From contig CAKZLT010000246.1 in the NCBI GenBank assembly GCA_937127195.1, forward strand, positions 1 to 7,641: DNA of 7,641 nt. Direction: 5' to 3'. Positions within the stretch are counted from its first letter, which is position 1, and each line of letters starts with the position of its first letter. The notes below the pieces were generated by a model that searched no databases, was not told where the DNA came from, and was given only the letters and a program-made list of their open reading frames with translations. Source of the DNA: an uncultured Saprospiraceae bacterium (lineage in GTDB: Bacteria; Bacteroidota; Bacteroidia; Chitinophagales; Saprospiraceae). Below, in pieces: positions 1 through 6,285 of this stretch. The translations under genes were made by a program, and so were the position numbers.

Positions 1-800
1 ATCGATGTATCATTAGGTTGATTAGCAAAAGGACGTTGCAAATCAATAGCCATCTGCTCTATAGTCAAAAATAGAAAAGCCACCATTCCAGCCACTAAAA
101 CAGCAAAAAAGTCAATCTCTGCCATCAATCCAAACGGCAGAAAAATCACAAATGCCAAAATGTTCAAATGGATATAAAAGGTATATTGAGTTGGAAAAAA
201 GGTATTTTTAATGCGCTCGCACTTCCCCATTGAATTGGTCAAATTCAAAATCACCTCACTCAAATGCGTATATTCATAGGTATCAAAAGTGCCATTTTCG
301 TGTGCCTCTTTGAGTTGTTTTTCGTGCAAAAGCAATAAGGCATTCGGGATATTGTCATGTTTTTGGATGAATTGAAGTGATTCTTCATCTAAGTATTTTT
401 TGATTTCAGAAATGACTTCTTGTTTCCTCAGGCTTCTCGAAAGGGCATAATTAAAAGCGATTTGGCGGTAAGCCAGTTTTTTTATTAGAGCTTTATCTTC
501 TTCACTTGTTCCGTAATTCATCATAACGAGTCGAACGAGCGTTCTACTATCATTGACAATTGCACCCCAAATCTTGCGTGCTTCCCACCATCGACCATAA
601 GAAGCATTCGTACGAAATGCCAAAATTAAAGAAATAGCTGTACCTAGCGTCATCGGAACGCCCAATGGTATTGCCAAGAAAGTCATTCTTTCATAATGAA
701 ATAGATAAACTACTATTGCACTAATCAGCATAATTGAAATAATATTCCACCATGTTCCTGTGTGAACTTCTTTGATGTGAAAGCGATGTTTGACGTACAT
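1..800 (-). CDS. Bestrophin-family ion channel, C-terminus cut by window edge
   Basis: Reading the minus strand from the ATG at 800 gives an open frame of 266 codons that runs off the left edge, so the last few dozen residues are missing. Signature segments of the bestrophin/UPF0187 family are visible. The second membrane helix leads into FRTNASYGRWWEARKIWG (about residues 62-79), followed by NDSR. ERIKNTFFPTQY lies at about 195-206, and a late IEQMAIDLQRPFANQPND segment at about 247-264 matches the conserved calcium-clasp-like region. Hydrophobic segments fall at about 17-35, 41-61, 207-225 and 228-247. Family knowledge: bacterial bestrophins are pentameric inner-membrane ion channels of about 290-300 residues, some conducting cations rather than chloride. 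Ion selectivity cannot be read here. No in-frame ATG occurs just upstream. The histidine kinase gene ends 44 bp upstream on the same strand with no clear terminator between, so cotranscription is plausible. Confidence 0.93.
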   Translation of the reverse strand, partial: MYVKHRFHIKEVHTGTWWNIISIMLISAIVVYLFHYERMTFLAIPLGVPMTLGTAISLILAFRTNASYGRWWEARKIWGAIVNDSRTLVRLVMMNYGTSEEDKALIKKLAYRQIAFNYALSRSLRKQEVISEIKKYLDEESLQFIQKHDNIPNALLLLHEKQLKEAHENGTFDTYEYTHLSEVILNLTNSMGKCERIKNTFFPTQYTFYIHLNILAFVIFLPFGLMAEIDFFAVLVAGMVAFLFLTIEQMAIDLQRPFANQPNDTS

Positions 801-844
801 TTGATTGAATTTAAAGTTTTTTGAATGAGGTAAAAGTAAAAGAA

Positions 845-2206
845 TTACGACTTAATTTTTATGTCTTGTAACTCTGCTTTTGGTAATTCTATAAAGAAAG
901 TTGTTCCTTTTCCTTCTTCTGATTTTAACCATATTTTACCATTTAGATTATCTACTATTTTTTTACAAATAGCTAAACCTAAGCCCGTACCTTCATATTT
1001 ATGGTTAGTATGCAGCCTTTTGAACATACTAAATATTTGGTCATGATATTCTTCCTGAATACCGATTCCATTATCTTTCACTGATAATAGTATATTGCTC
1101 TGAGTTTCTTTTACAGATACTTTGATGATTTTATTATCTTCTTGATTGTATTTTAAGCCATTTTCAATCAGATTTTGAAAAAGTAAAATCATTCGTCCTT
1201 CCTCTGCTAAGAAAATAGGCAAGTTATCTTTTTCTATAAAAATATTCTCACCATACGTTTGTAACAGATTCGCTTTAACCTTTTCGACAACTCTATTCAA
1301 ATCGACTTCTACCCTCTCAACGTCCACTTCATGATTTACTTTTGAGTACTCCAAAGTTGTACTTATCAAACTATTCATTTGTTTTGCCCCTTCTTTTACA
1401 TAAGAAAAATAATCAGGAAAGCTGTCCAGTTTATTTTTTTTAAAATCCCTTTCTAATAATCCTGTGAAACTAATAATAGTTCGTAGTGGCGTTTTGAGGT
1501 CATGGGAAGCAATGTAAGCAAATCGTTCTAACTCTTCGTTGGCTGCTTGAAGTCGATTATTATTCTCTTCAAGTGTTTGCAATAATTTTTTATTGGTTAG
1601 ATTATACTGTTCAATTTCGGTTAAAAAAATATGTATAATTGTTACAATTACTGTTGCTGTAATTATAAAAGTAAGTATCTCAATGAAAAGAAAAAGGTCG
1701 GATGAAAGAAAATTTTCATTATTTTCCCAATAATATTTTAAAGTTAGATATAGACTAAAATTGAAAAAGGCAAGAAGTAATTTTGTTCTGAATCGCTGAT
1801 GAAAGAAAAATGAGGTGAGTATAAAGGTAAAAAAATTATATTGCGTGCCTGCACTGCCTCCATAAATAATACCTATAATAAAGATGATAAGAGGCATTAT
1901 AATATTAAGGACCAAACGTGATGTATAGTGCTTTTTCTTTTTATTAAGATGTAATAAAAAAAACAATAAACCTAGAATAATCAACCCCGATAAAAGACCT
2001 TCTAATTGAAAATAATAAAGATGAGAAATAGATATAGTACTCTGAATCAAAGCAACAATAATGATAGCTTGATTCAAAACTCTGACTCTAATTCTTTCGA
2101 TATAAGAAAAATCATCATCTAAGCCATAACCAGAAAATTTAGCCCAATTTTTTTTAATTTTTAAAAATAATGAATTATTGTTTTTCACTAGCTTTTCTTT
2201 AATCAT
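845..2206 (-). CDS. Multi-pass membrane sensor histidine kinase (orphan)
   Basis: This 453-residue protein has a basic N-terminus and about six hydrophobic segments (roughly 44-62, 68-88, 97-116, 122-136, 142-158 and 171-195). A coiled-coil-like linker (196-230) follows, then a HisKA dimerisation domain with phospho-acceptor His235 in ASHDLKTP. The HATPase_c domain shows the N box NLIENGLKYN (345-354), the G1 box DNGIGI (378-383), the F box FSMFKRL (392-398) and the G2 box GTGLGL (406-411). All catalytic motifs are intact, so it should autophosphorylate at the inner membrane. No PAS, HAMP or periplasmic sensor domain is recognisable, and the loops are short, so the signal is probably sensed within the membrane region. 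The HisKA and HATPase sequence resembles the phytochrome-like kinases common in Bacteroidota. No response regulator gene is adjacent, so its partner is unknown. A perfect palindrome lies 13-26 bp upstream of the start, and a bestrophin gene follows downstream. Confidence 0.95.
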   Translation of the reverse strand: MIKEKLVKNNNSLFLKIKKNWAKFSGYGLDDDFSYIERIRVRVLNQAIIIVALIQSTISISHLYYFQLEGLLSGLIILGLLFFLLHLNKKKKHYTSRLVLNIIMPLIIFIIGIIYGGSAGTQYNFFTFILTSFFFHQRFRTKLLLAFFNFSLYLTLKYYWENNENFLSSDLFLFIEILTFIITATVIVTIIHIFLTEIEQYNLTNKKLLQTLEENNNRLQAANEELERFAYIASHDLKTPLRTIISFTGLLERDFKKNKLDSFPDYFSYVKEGAKQMNSLISTTLEYSKVNHEVDVERVEVDLNRVVEKVKANLLQTYGENIFIEKDNLPIFLAEEGRMILLFQNLIENGLKYNQEDNKIIKVSVKETQSNILLSVKDNGIGIQEEYHDQIFSMFKRLHTNHKYEGTGLGLAICKKIVDNLNGKIWLKSEEGKGTTFFIELPKAELQDIKIKS

Positions 2207-2218
2207 TCCTTGGATACC

Positions 2219-2232
2219 AAAGAGTACTCTTT
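2219..2232. promoter_or_regulatory. 14-bp perfect palindrome upstream of the kinase gene
   Basis: AAAGAGTACTCTTT is its own reverse complement. It lies 13-26 bp upstream of the kinase start codon at 2206 and just past the T-run of the stem-loop at 2236-2303. The position suits a dimeric regulator binding site, but no regulator or second copy is visible in the window. It could also be a chance AT-rich palindrome or a small hairpin in the leader. Confidence 0.35.
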
Positions 2233-2235
2233 TAT

Positions 2236-2303
2236 AAAAAAATAGGTTCTCTGCAAATTACCATAGCGCAAGTGTGATGTTCCGCAATAATTTTCAGAGA
2301 ACC
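2236..2303 (-). terminator. Stem-loop with T-run after the peptidase gene
   Basis: The 16-base arms 2245-2260 and 2288-2303 are complementary at 15 of 16 positions (outer part GGTTCTCTG/CAGAGAACC). They are separated by a 27-nt loop. On the minus strand the stem is followed by TATTTTTTT, the layout of an intrinsic terminator for the peptidase gene, which stops at 2343. The loop is longer than usual and contains non-AT-rich sequence, so the element may have a second role or be a dispersed repeat. Confidence 0.6.
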
Positions 2304-2342
2304 AAAAAAAAACAGTTATTTGTTGTGTTTTTTTATAAAAAT

Positions 2343-3749
2343 TTAATTTTTGACTACTTGAAAGCTCGCTTTTAATAGCTCATTATTAATATTTATAATA
2401 TAAATACCCTCCGAAAATTCTGACATTTCTACTTGAAAGTTATTATCCCCATTTACTAGATTAACCATTTTTTCTTTTAAAAGCTTACCATCAACAGACA
2501 AAATTGAAAGATTTGCATCTGTTGTTTTTCCATTATAAAAATACTGAACAGTCAAATTATCTTGAACAGGATTTGGAAATGCTTTATAATAAAACTTAGT
2601 GATTTCATCAGATGCAATCACTTCACCAACATTTGTCAAAGTAGGATTTTGGATATTCCATGATTTGGTAAATACATAACCATTTGCTGGTGCATACGAT
2701 TTTGACATCGTTGTATTGTCGGTAACTCTTGCAACTAATGTATTATTGGATAGAGTCAATTGTGACTCAGAAATAGTTAGTTGCTCCGAACTGCCGATTA
2801 CAGTACCATTCAGTTCCCATTCAATAGTCAACGTATTAGGAGAAGGATAAACAAGTGTCAAACCAAAATCTAAAGGTGAACCATTATAAATGACATTACT
2901 ATTTAAAGGCAAAGAAGCTTCAATAGGCGTGACCAAAGAGTAAATTTTATCAATAATCGCTTCAGAACAAACAGAGCAATAATCAACACCTAAATAGCGC
3001 ATTTTGCAATTTTGGTGTGGTCGATGCCAGTTCGCTTGATTTCCAGAAGCTCCATGAGGGAATACACCAACGCTATTCGTACCAACCCAATCTTTCCATT
3101 TGACGGCATTTGGGTCACTTGTTGCAGTCATATTAGGTTTTTCGGCAGCGTAAACATCACCAGCCCAATACTCATCTGCCAATCCAGCAAAAGAATGCCC
3201 TAACTCATGAATCGCAATTTCTGAAGCCGAAGCAGCCGTAGAAGAAGTAGCTAACCAACCTCCAGAACCTCCATAATGAGAAGAATTTACCATAACCATA
3301 ACTTGATCATAACTCGGAAAATTATTAGATAAAACACTAATAATCGCTTGATTATCCATAGGAACTAAAAGCCTGTGAATGTTAAAAGCGTCAAAAGTAG
3401 AACCAAATGCATTATCTACACTAGCTGCGGGGAAGATAGGCTCAACTACGTCAGAAGCTGTTGCAGGATGGTCAGCACCGCTTTCGTTTGATGGTACTTC
3501 TATGGCATATACATTAAAAAAATTCTTGTATTCTTTGAATGGAGATGCATTAAAAAGACTATTAGAAATGTTAGTTACATCGCTAATATAAGTGGTTAAT
3601 TCATTGCTTTTGTAACCATCACCCAATACAACATAATTAACCCTTTTGGCATCAGGGCCATTATTTATAATTGCTGTAACGGGATAGGTTTGAGCGTTGA
3701 CTGTAAAAAATAGAGAGACAAAAAATAATGTTGTTAATAGTTTATTCAT
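2343..3749 (-). CDS. Secreted M64-family metallopeptidase with type IX sorting domain
   Basis: This 468-residue preprotein starts with a clear Sec signal peptide (MNKLLTTLFFVSLFFTVNA, likely cleaved before Gln20). The mature part resembles the IgA-peptidase M64 family. NYVVLGDGYKSNEL at 38-51 is the typical entry strand, and a zinc site HELGHSFAGLADEY spans 181-194, with His181, catalytic Glu182 and His185. Asp192 is the probable third ligand. A Cys cluster follows at Cys248, Cys258 and Cys261 (NCKM, YCSVC), which looks typical of the family. About 280-380 is a beta-rich, Ig-like stretch. The final ~85 residues (FYYKAFPNPVQDNL, then GIYIINI) form a type A Por/T9SS sorting domain, which predicts export across the outer membrane and surface anchoring or release. 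The family name comes from an IgA-cleaving clostridial enzyme; the substrate here is unknown and may be environmental protein. The lipoprotein gene lies 82 bp upstream on the same strand. Confidence 0.94.
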   Translation of the reverse strand: MNKLLTTLFFVSLFFTVNAQTYPVTAIINNGPDAKRVNYVVLGDGYKSNELTTYISDVTNISNSLFNASPFKEYKNFFNVYAIEVPSNESGADHPATASDVVEPIFPAASVDNAFGSTFDAFNIHRLLVPMDNQAIISVLSNNFPSYDQVMVMVNSSHYGGSGGWLATSSTAASASEIAIHELGHSFAGLADEYWAGDVYAAEKPNMTATSDPNAVKWKDWVGTNSVGVFPHGASGNQANWHRPHQNCKMRYLGVDYCSVCSEAIIDKIYSLVTPIEASLPLNSNVIYNGSPLDFGLTLVYPSPNTLTIEWELNGTVIGSSEQLTISESQLTLSNNTLVARVTDNTTMSKSYAPANGYVFTKSWNIQNPTLTNVGEVIASDEITKFYYKAFPNPVQDNLTVQYFYNGKTTDANLSILSVDGKLLKEKMVNLVNGDNNFQVEMSEFSEGIYIININNELLKASFQVVKN

Positions 3750-3800
3750 GAAAAATTTGTGTTATTGTTAAAGGATATTTTACTTGCTTTATATGAAGTG

Positions 3801-3820
3801 TTTTGAATTTACATTCAAAA
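3801..3820. promoter_or_regulatory. AT-rich 8-bp hairpin between lipoprotein and peptidase genes
   Basis: TTTTGAAT and ATTCAAAA form a perfect 8-bp inverted repeat around a 4-base loop in the 82-bp gap between the lipoprotein stop and the peptidase start. No T-run follows on either strand, so it is a poor intrinsic terminator. It could be an operator or an mRNA processing hairpin for the peptidase. In DNA this AT-rich it may be accidental. Confidence 0.3.
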
Positions 3821-3831
3821 TGAAATGATAC

Positions 3832-4377
3832 TTATTCTTTTGAAATGATTAACTCTTGTAATAAAATGGGTTGAGGAATAGCAGGTTTGTAAAACTTCAT
3901 AGATGTAATTAATGGACTGTAATTGACTCTTACTCCAATAATATCTTCTGTGACCGTAACGGTTTTACTTTCAATTTTACCAGATTCGTTTGGTGCTTCG
4001 AAGTGTTTTGTCAATGGATTTCGTGTTGTTGTCGTAGCGATAATATTTTTATTTTCATCCAAAAATTCTACTTTATAGATGTTTTCTTCTTCGCTATTAT
4101 TAAATCCTTTAGATGTTTTTAGGTAACCACGAGCCTTATTTATTTTTTCTAAAGAAAAAGTTTCTTGTTCGACTCCTTTAGGTTTTTCTACCTTTATAAT
4201 ATAAGTTGCCACATAAGTAATTTGGCTTTTCTCTTCCTGAATTTCCAATATTTCTTCTTTTATATTATTATGCCTATTTTTTAAAAAGCAACTCGAAAAG
4301 CCCATTATCGTTGTTAGCAATAATAAATTTATTAGAAAATGTCTAACGGCAAAAGGTGTGTAAGTTGTAAATTTCAT
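3832..4377 (-). CDS. Small hypothetical lipoprotein
   Basis: The 181-residue product is not recognised. Its N-terminus has a positively charged region (to about residue 13), a hydrophobic core (FLINLLLLTTIMGF) and a Cys at position 30 in the context FSSC, which fits a Bacteroidota-type lipoprotein signal peptide. The residues after the Cys are basic and polar (FLKNRHNN) and lack an acidic surface-export signal, so a periplasm-facing anchor is more likely. The remaining 150 residues are charged, with alternating patterns suggesting beta strands (TYVATYIIKVEK, YKVEFLDENKNIIATTTT, ESKTVTVTEDIIGVRVNY). There are no catalytic motifs. The start codon lies close to one copy of a 32-bp direct repeat, and that copy is translated as residues 6-16, so the N-terminus may have been reshaped by duplication. 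It lies upstream of the secreted peptidase gene in the same direction; a functional link is possible but unproven. Confidence 0.75.
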   Translation of the reverse strand: MKFTTYTPFAVRHFLINLLLLTTIMGFSSCFLKNRHNNIKEEILEIQEEKSQITYVATYIIKVEKPKGVEQETFSLEKINKARGYLKTSKGFNNSEEENIYKVEFLDENKNIIATTTTRNPLTKHFEAPNESGKIESKTVTVTEDIIGVRVNYSPLITSMKFYKPAIPQPILLQELIISKE

Positions 4378-4417
4378 CCTATTTCTTATTATAAAATGTT
4401 TTATAGCAAACGGTGTG
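4329..4417. repeat. Imperfect 32-bp direct repeat, two copies 57 bp apart
   Basis: The copies at 4329-4360 and 4386-4417 match at 26 of 32 positions, sharing TTATTA at one end and GGTGTG at the other. One copy lies inside the 5' end of the lipoprotein gene; the other lies in its upstream region. This could be a local tandem duplication or two copies of a dispersed element. Confidence 0.55.
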
Positions 4418-4501
4418 CTAGAATAGATAATATTTTAATCGGATAAAGTATTCCTTCCAACTATTTTAAGTTCGGAACGTTAGGATAGCAAAAAATACAT
4501 C

Positions 4502-4522
4502 TTTTGGCTTTTTAAGTCAAAA
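4502..4522 (+). promoter_or_regulatory. Hairpin in the leader of the small plus-strand gene
   Basis: TTTTGGCTT (4502-4510) pairs with AAGTCAAAA (4514-4522) around a 3-base loop. Eight pairs are Watson-Crick and one is G-U in the plus-strand RNA. It ends 17 bases before the ATG at 4540 and would sit in a 5' leader. Bases 4378-4539 otherwise hold the divergent upstream regions of two genes; I see no convincing Bacteroidota promoter consensus (TTTG with TAnnTTTG) there. Confidence 0.3.
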
Positions 4523-4539
4523 AACAAAATCAAAATATT

Positions 4540-4707
4540 ATGTTTGGATTATTTAAAGGAGGAAAGATAAAAAAGTTAGAAAAAGCTTATAAAGTCAAAT
4601 TGGAAGAGGCTAGAGATTTTCAACGTAATGGAGATTTGAAAGCTTATGCAAAAGCACTAGAAGCCAGCGAAGAAATTTATAAGAAAATCGAAGAATTGGA
4701 AGGTTAA
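4540..4707 (+). CDS. DUF6435/Lacal_2735-like small protein
   Basis: This 55-codon frame begins MFGLFKGGKIKKLEKAY and ends EEIYKKIEELEG before TAA. The start MFGLFK, the short lysine- and glutamate-rich amphipathic helices and the total length match my recollection of the DUF6435 (Lacal_2735) family, found in Bacteroidota and some Gammaproteobacteria. That family has no known function. There is no signal peptide beyond the hydrophobic first five residues, so it is probably cytosolic, perhaps membrane-associated through that tip. Two helices (about 10-30 and 32-54) are predicted by eye from the heptad-like pattern. The palindromic repeat element begins 15 bp after the stop, so the transcript may run into it. 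Codon use is like that of the neighbours. Confidence 0.8.
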   Translation: MFGLFKGGKIKKLEKAYKVKLEEARDFQRNGDLKAYAKALEASEEIYKKIEELEG

Positions 4708-4803
4708 TAACTCATATTACTCAAAAGTACTTTTGTTTGGTGTATGGATTCGCTGATGAACAAGTTCATACGCTGATTGCTTCGCAATTCGCAGAGAATC
4801 GCG

Positions 4804-4849
4804 GATTTAGATTTTTTCTTTATTGAAACGTAATCAAAAAAGCTAAATC
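4804..4849. repeat. Inner hairpin nested in the long inverted repeat
   Basis: The 14-base arms 4804-4817 and 4836-4849 pair at 13 of 14 positions (GATTTAG on one side, CTAAATC on the other), with an 18-base loop. The left arm overlaps the inner end of the long left arm, so this fold competes with pairing to 4897-4905. No T-run follows the stem on either strand. Confidence 0.5.
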
Positions 4850-4908
4850 TAGAAGCAATGATGCTTTTAATACCGAATTTGAATGAAACAACAAGTTAAA
4901 TCCGCGCC

Positions 4909-4994
4909 TGTCCCGAAGCCTCGGCGGATTATCCGCGAACAACGAAGTTGTCAGCGTATGAACTTGTTCATCAGCACGTGTCCCGAAACCTCGG
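4909..4994. repeat. Chain of five short palindromes with duplicated end modules
   Basis: Five small hairpins follow one another. They are CCGA-AGCC-TCGG (4913-4924), GCGGA-TTA-TCCGC (4924-4936), ACAAC-GAA-GTTGT (4939-4951), ATGAAC-TT-GTTCAT (4958-4971) and CCGA-AACC-TCGG (4983-4994). The first and last lie in 16-bp direct repeats (TGTCCCGAAGCCTCGG at 4909-4924 and its copy at 4979-4994) that differ at one base. These bracketing modules have no counterpart in the left arm. Confidence 0.7.
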
Positions 4995-5124
4995 TGATTT
5001 CCATGCTACTAACAAAAGCACTTTTGCGTAAAATCAGTAAACAAATCTATTCAACATCGAAACGGTCTCCGTAGGAAGTCCAACTATTATATTTTGTATG
5101 GTTTCAAATATTTATTATAGAATT

Positions 5125-6264
5125 ATGTTTTCAAAAGAAGAATTAGAAAGGTATAGTCGGCATTTGATTTTGGAAGAATTTGGACTAGAAGCTCAAAAAA
5201 AACTCAAAAAATCTAAAGTATTAGTAGTTGGTGCTGGAGGACTTGGAAGCCCTGTTCTTTTGTATTTAGCGGCTGCGGGAGTCGGGACAATTGGTATTGT
5301 TGACTTTGATAGAGTGGATGCAAGCAACTTGCAACGACAAGTCCTTTATGGTGTCAATCAAGAAGGGAAATTGAAAGCCGAAGCTGCTCGCGAACGACTT
5401 TTAGAGTTGAATCCTTTTATCAATATCAATATATATAATACAACGTTGACAGCAGATAATGCACTGGATATTATTAAAAATTATGATATTGTCGCAGATG
5501 GAACAGATAATTTTCCGACACGCTACCTTATCAATGATGCTTGTTGTATCCTTGATAAAGTGAACGTTTTTGCTTCTATTTTTCGTTTTGAAGGACAAGT
5601 AACGGTTTTTAATTATAAAAATGAAAAAGGAGAACACGGACCAAACTATCGAGATTTATATCCAGAACCACCACCGCCCAACCTTGTTCCTAATTGTGCG
5701 GAAGCTGGAGTTTTGGGTGTATTACCTGGGATTATAGGAAGCCTTCAAGCAAATGAGGTAATAAAAGTTATTGCAGAAATAGGAGAAACTTTATCTGGTA
5801 GATTGTTTATCTTTGACGCGAAGTTTTTTAGTACACGGACATTAAAAATCTTTAAACGTCCGAACCAAAAAGCGATAAAAGAGTTAATTAATTACGAACA
5901 ATTCTGTGGAATAAAATCCACAATAGAAACAAAAAATAAGAATTCTATGAAAACGATGACAGTTCAAGAGCTGAAAGCTTTGCAAGATAGCGGTGAAGTA
6001 TTTCAATTAATTGATGTCCGTGAGGCGCACGAAGTAGCGGTTTCAACCTTGGGAGGTTTGCATATTCCGATGGGAGATATTCCTATGAATGCAAATAAAA
6101 TTAATACAGATACAAAAGTGGTAATACACTGTCGTTCAGGAGGAAGGAGTGGAGCAATCGTTGATTTTTTAGAAAAAACGCACGGTTGGGATAACTTGTA
6201 TAACTTGGCTGGAGGGATTAATGCTTACGCAAAAGAAATAGATACAAATTTGACTGTTTATTAG
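5125..6264 (+). CDS. moeB: MoeB/ThiF-like adenylyltransferase fused to rhodanese domain
   Basis: This 379-residue protein (numbered from the ATG at 5125) joins an E1-like ThiF/MoeB domain to a C-terminal rhodanese domain, the MoeZ/MOCS3 layout. Visible parts are the RYSRHLIL entry, the nucleotide loop GAGGLG (36-41), NLQRQ (68-72), DGTDN (125-129), PPPP and the VPNCAEAGVLG segment with Cys191. The rhodanese domain (about 279-372) has DVRE (297-300) and the active-site loop CRSGGRS (336-342). Family knowledge: such proteins adenylate the C-terminal Gly-Gly of a MoaD- or ThiS-type carrier and pass on persulfide sulfur for molybdopterin, thiamine or related cofactors. The usual zinc CxxC pairs are missing (NYRD at 174-177, single Cys261 in YEQFCG). 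No moa, moe or thi gene adjoins, so the carrier is unknown and the symbol is tentative. An in-frame ATG at 5098 would add nine residues atypical of the family; a TATATTTTG promoter-like motif just before it also favours 5125. Confidence 0.92.
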   Translation: MFSKEELERYSRHLILEEFGLEAQKKLKKSKVLVVGAGGLGSPVLLYLAAAGVGTIGIVDFDRVDASNLQRQVLYGVNQEGKLKAEAARERLLELNPFININIYNTTLTADNALDIIKNYDIVADGTDNFPTRYLINDACCILDKVNVFASIFRFEGQVTVFNYKNEKGEHGPNYRDLYPEPPPPNLVPNCAEAGVLGVLPGIIGSLQANEVIKVIAEIGETLSGRLFIFDAKFFSTRTLKIFKRPNQKAIKELINYEQFCGIKSTIETKNKNSMKTMTVQELKALQDSGEVFQLIDVREAHEVAVSTLGGLHIPMGDIPMNANKINTDTKVVIHCRSGGRSGAIVDFLEKTHGWDNLYNLAGGINAYAKEIDTNLTVY

Positions 6265-6285
6265 AGTTTAGGGGGTACTAGTTAC

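Larger units (their letters stand above)
4722..5026. repeat. Long imperfect inverted repeat made of short palindromes
   Basis: The left arm (4722-4809) is matched by the reverse complement of the right arm (4897-5026). Anchors are CAAAAGTAC/GCACTTTTG at the outer ends, a 25-bp perfect match (4752-4776 with 4951-4975), and GCGGATTTA/TAAATCCGC at the inner ends. The right arm is about 40 bp longer, mainly because of two extra modules at about 4907-4926 and 4978-4995. The region fills the gap between the small plus-strand gene and the adenylyltransferase gene, and no plausible protein is encoded. It could be a REP- or MITE-like dispersed element, a structured RNA, or a transcription-attenuating foldback. 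No transposase or target-site duplication is visible. Confidence 0.75.

Noticed and set aside
861..1046. Plus-strand open frame opposite the kinase C-terminus
   Set aside because: Antisense to the well-supported HATPase domain; no coding features of its own.
3012..3591. Two plus-strand open frames opposite the M64 peptidase
   Set aside because: Both are antisense to conserved peptidase sequence and show no family resemblance.
4722..5026. CRISPR array, retron or insertion sequence
   Set aside because: The repeats are inverted and unevenly spaced, not regular direct repeats with spacers. No cas gene, reverse transcriptase, transposase or target-site duplication is present nearby.
4883..5074. 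Open frame of 63 codons on the plus strand
   Set aside because: It lies almost wholly in the inverted-repeat region, its composition is atypical (rich in Arg, Ser, Pro) and it matches no family; the openness follows from the repeat sequence.
5088..5096. TATATTTTG as a firm promoter for the adenylyltransferase gene
   Set aside because: It departs from TAnnTTTG by one extra base and no TTTG element was found at the expected distance upstream, so it is only mentioned as weak support for the start choice.
5401..5637. Minus-strand open frame in the adenylyltransferase gene
   Set aside because: Antisense to the conserved ThiF domain; its Ile/Cys-rich translation looks like a reverse-strand artefact.
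5125..6264. Membership of a molybdopterin or thiamine operon
   Set aside because: Flanking genes are a small unknown protein and a convergent TIM-barrel lipoprotein; no moa, moe or thi gene lies in the window.
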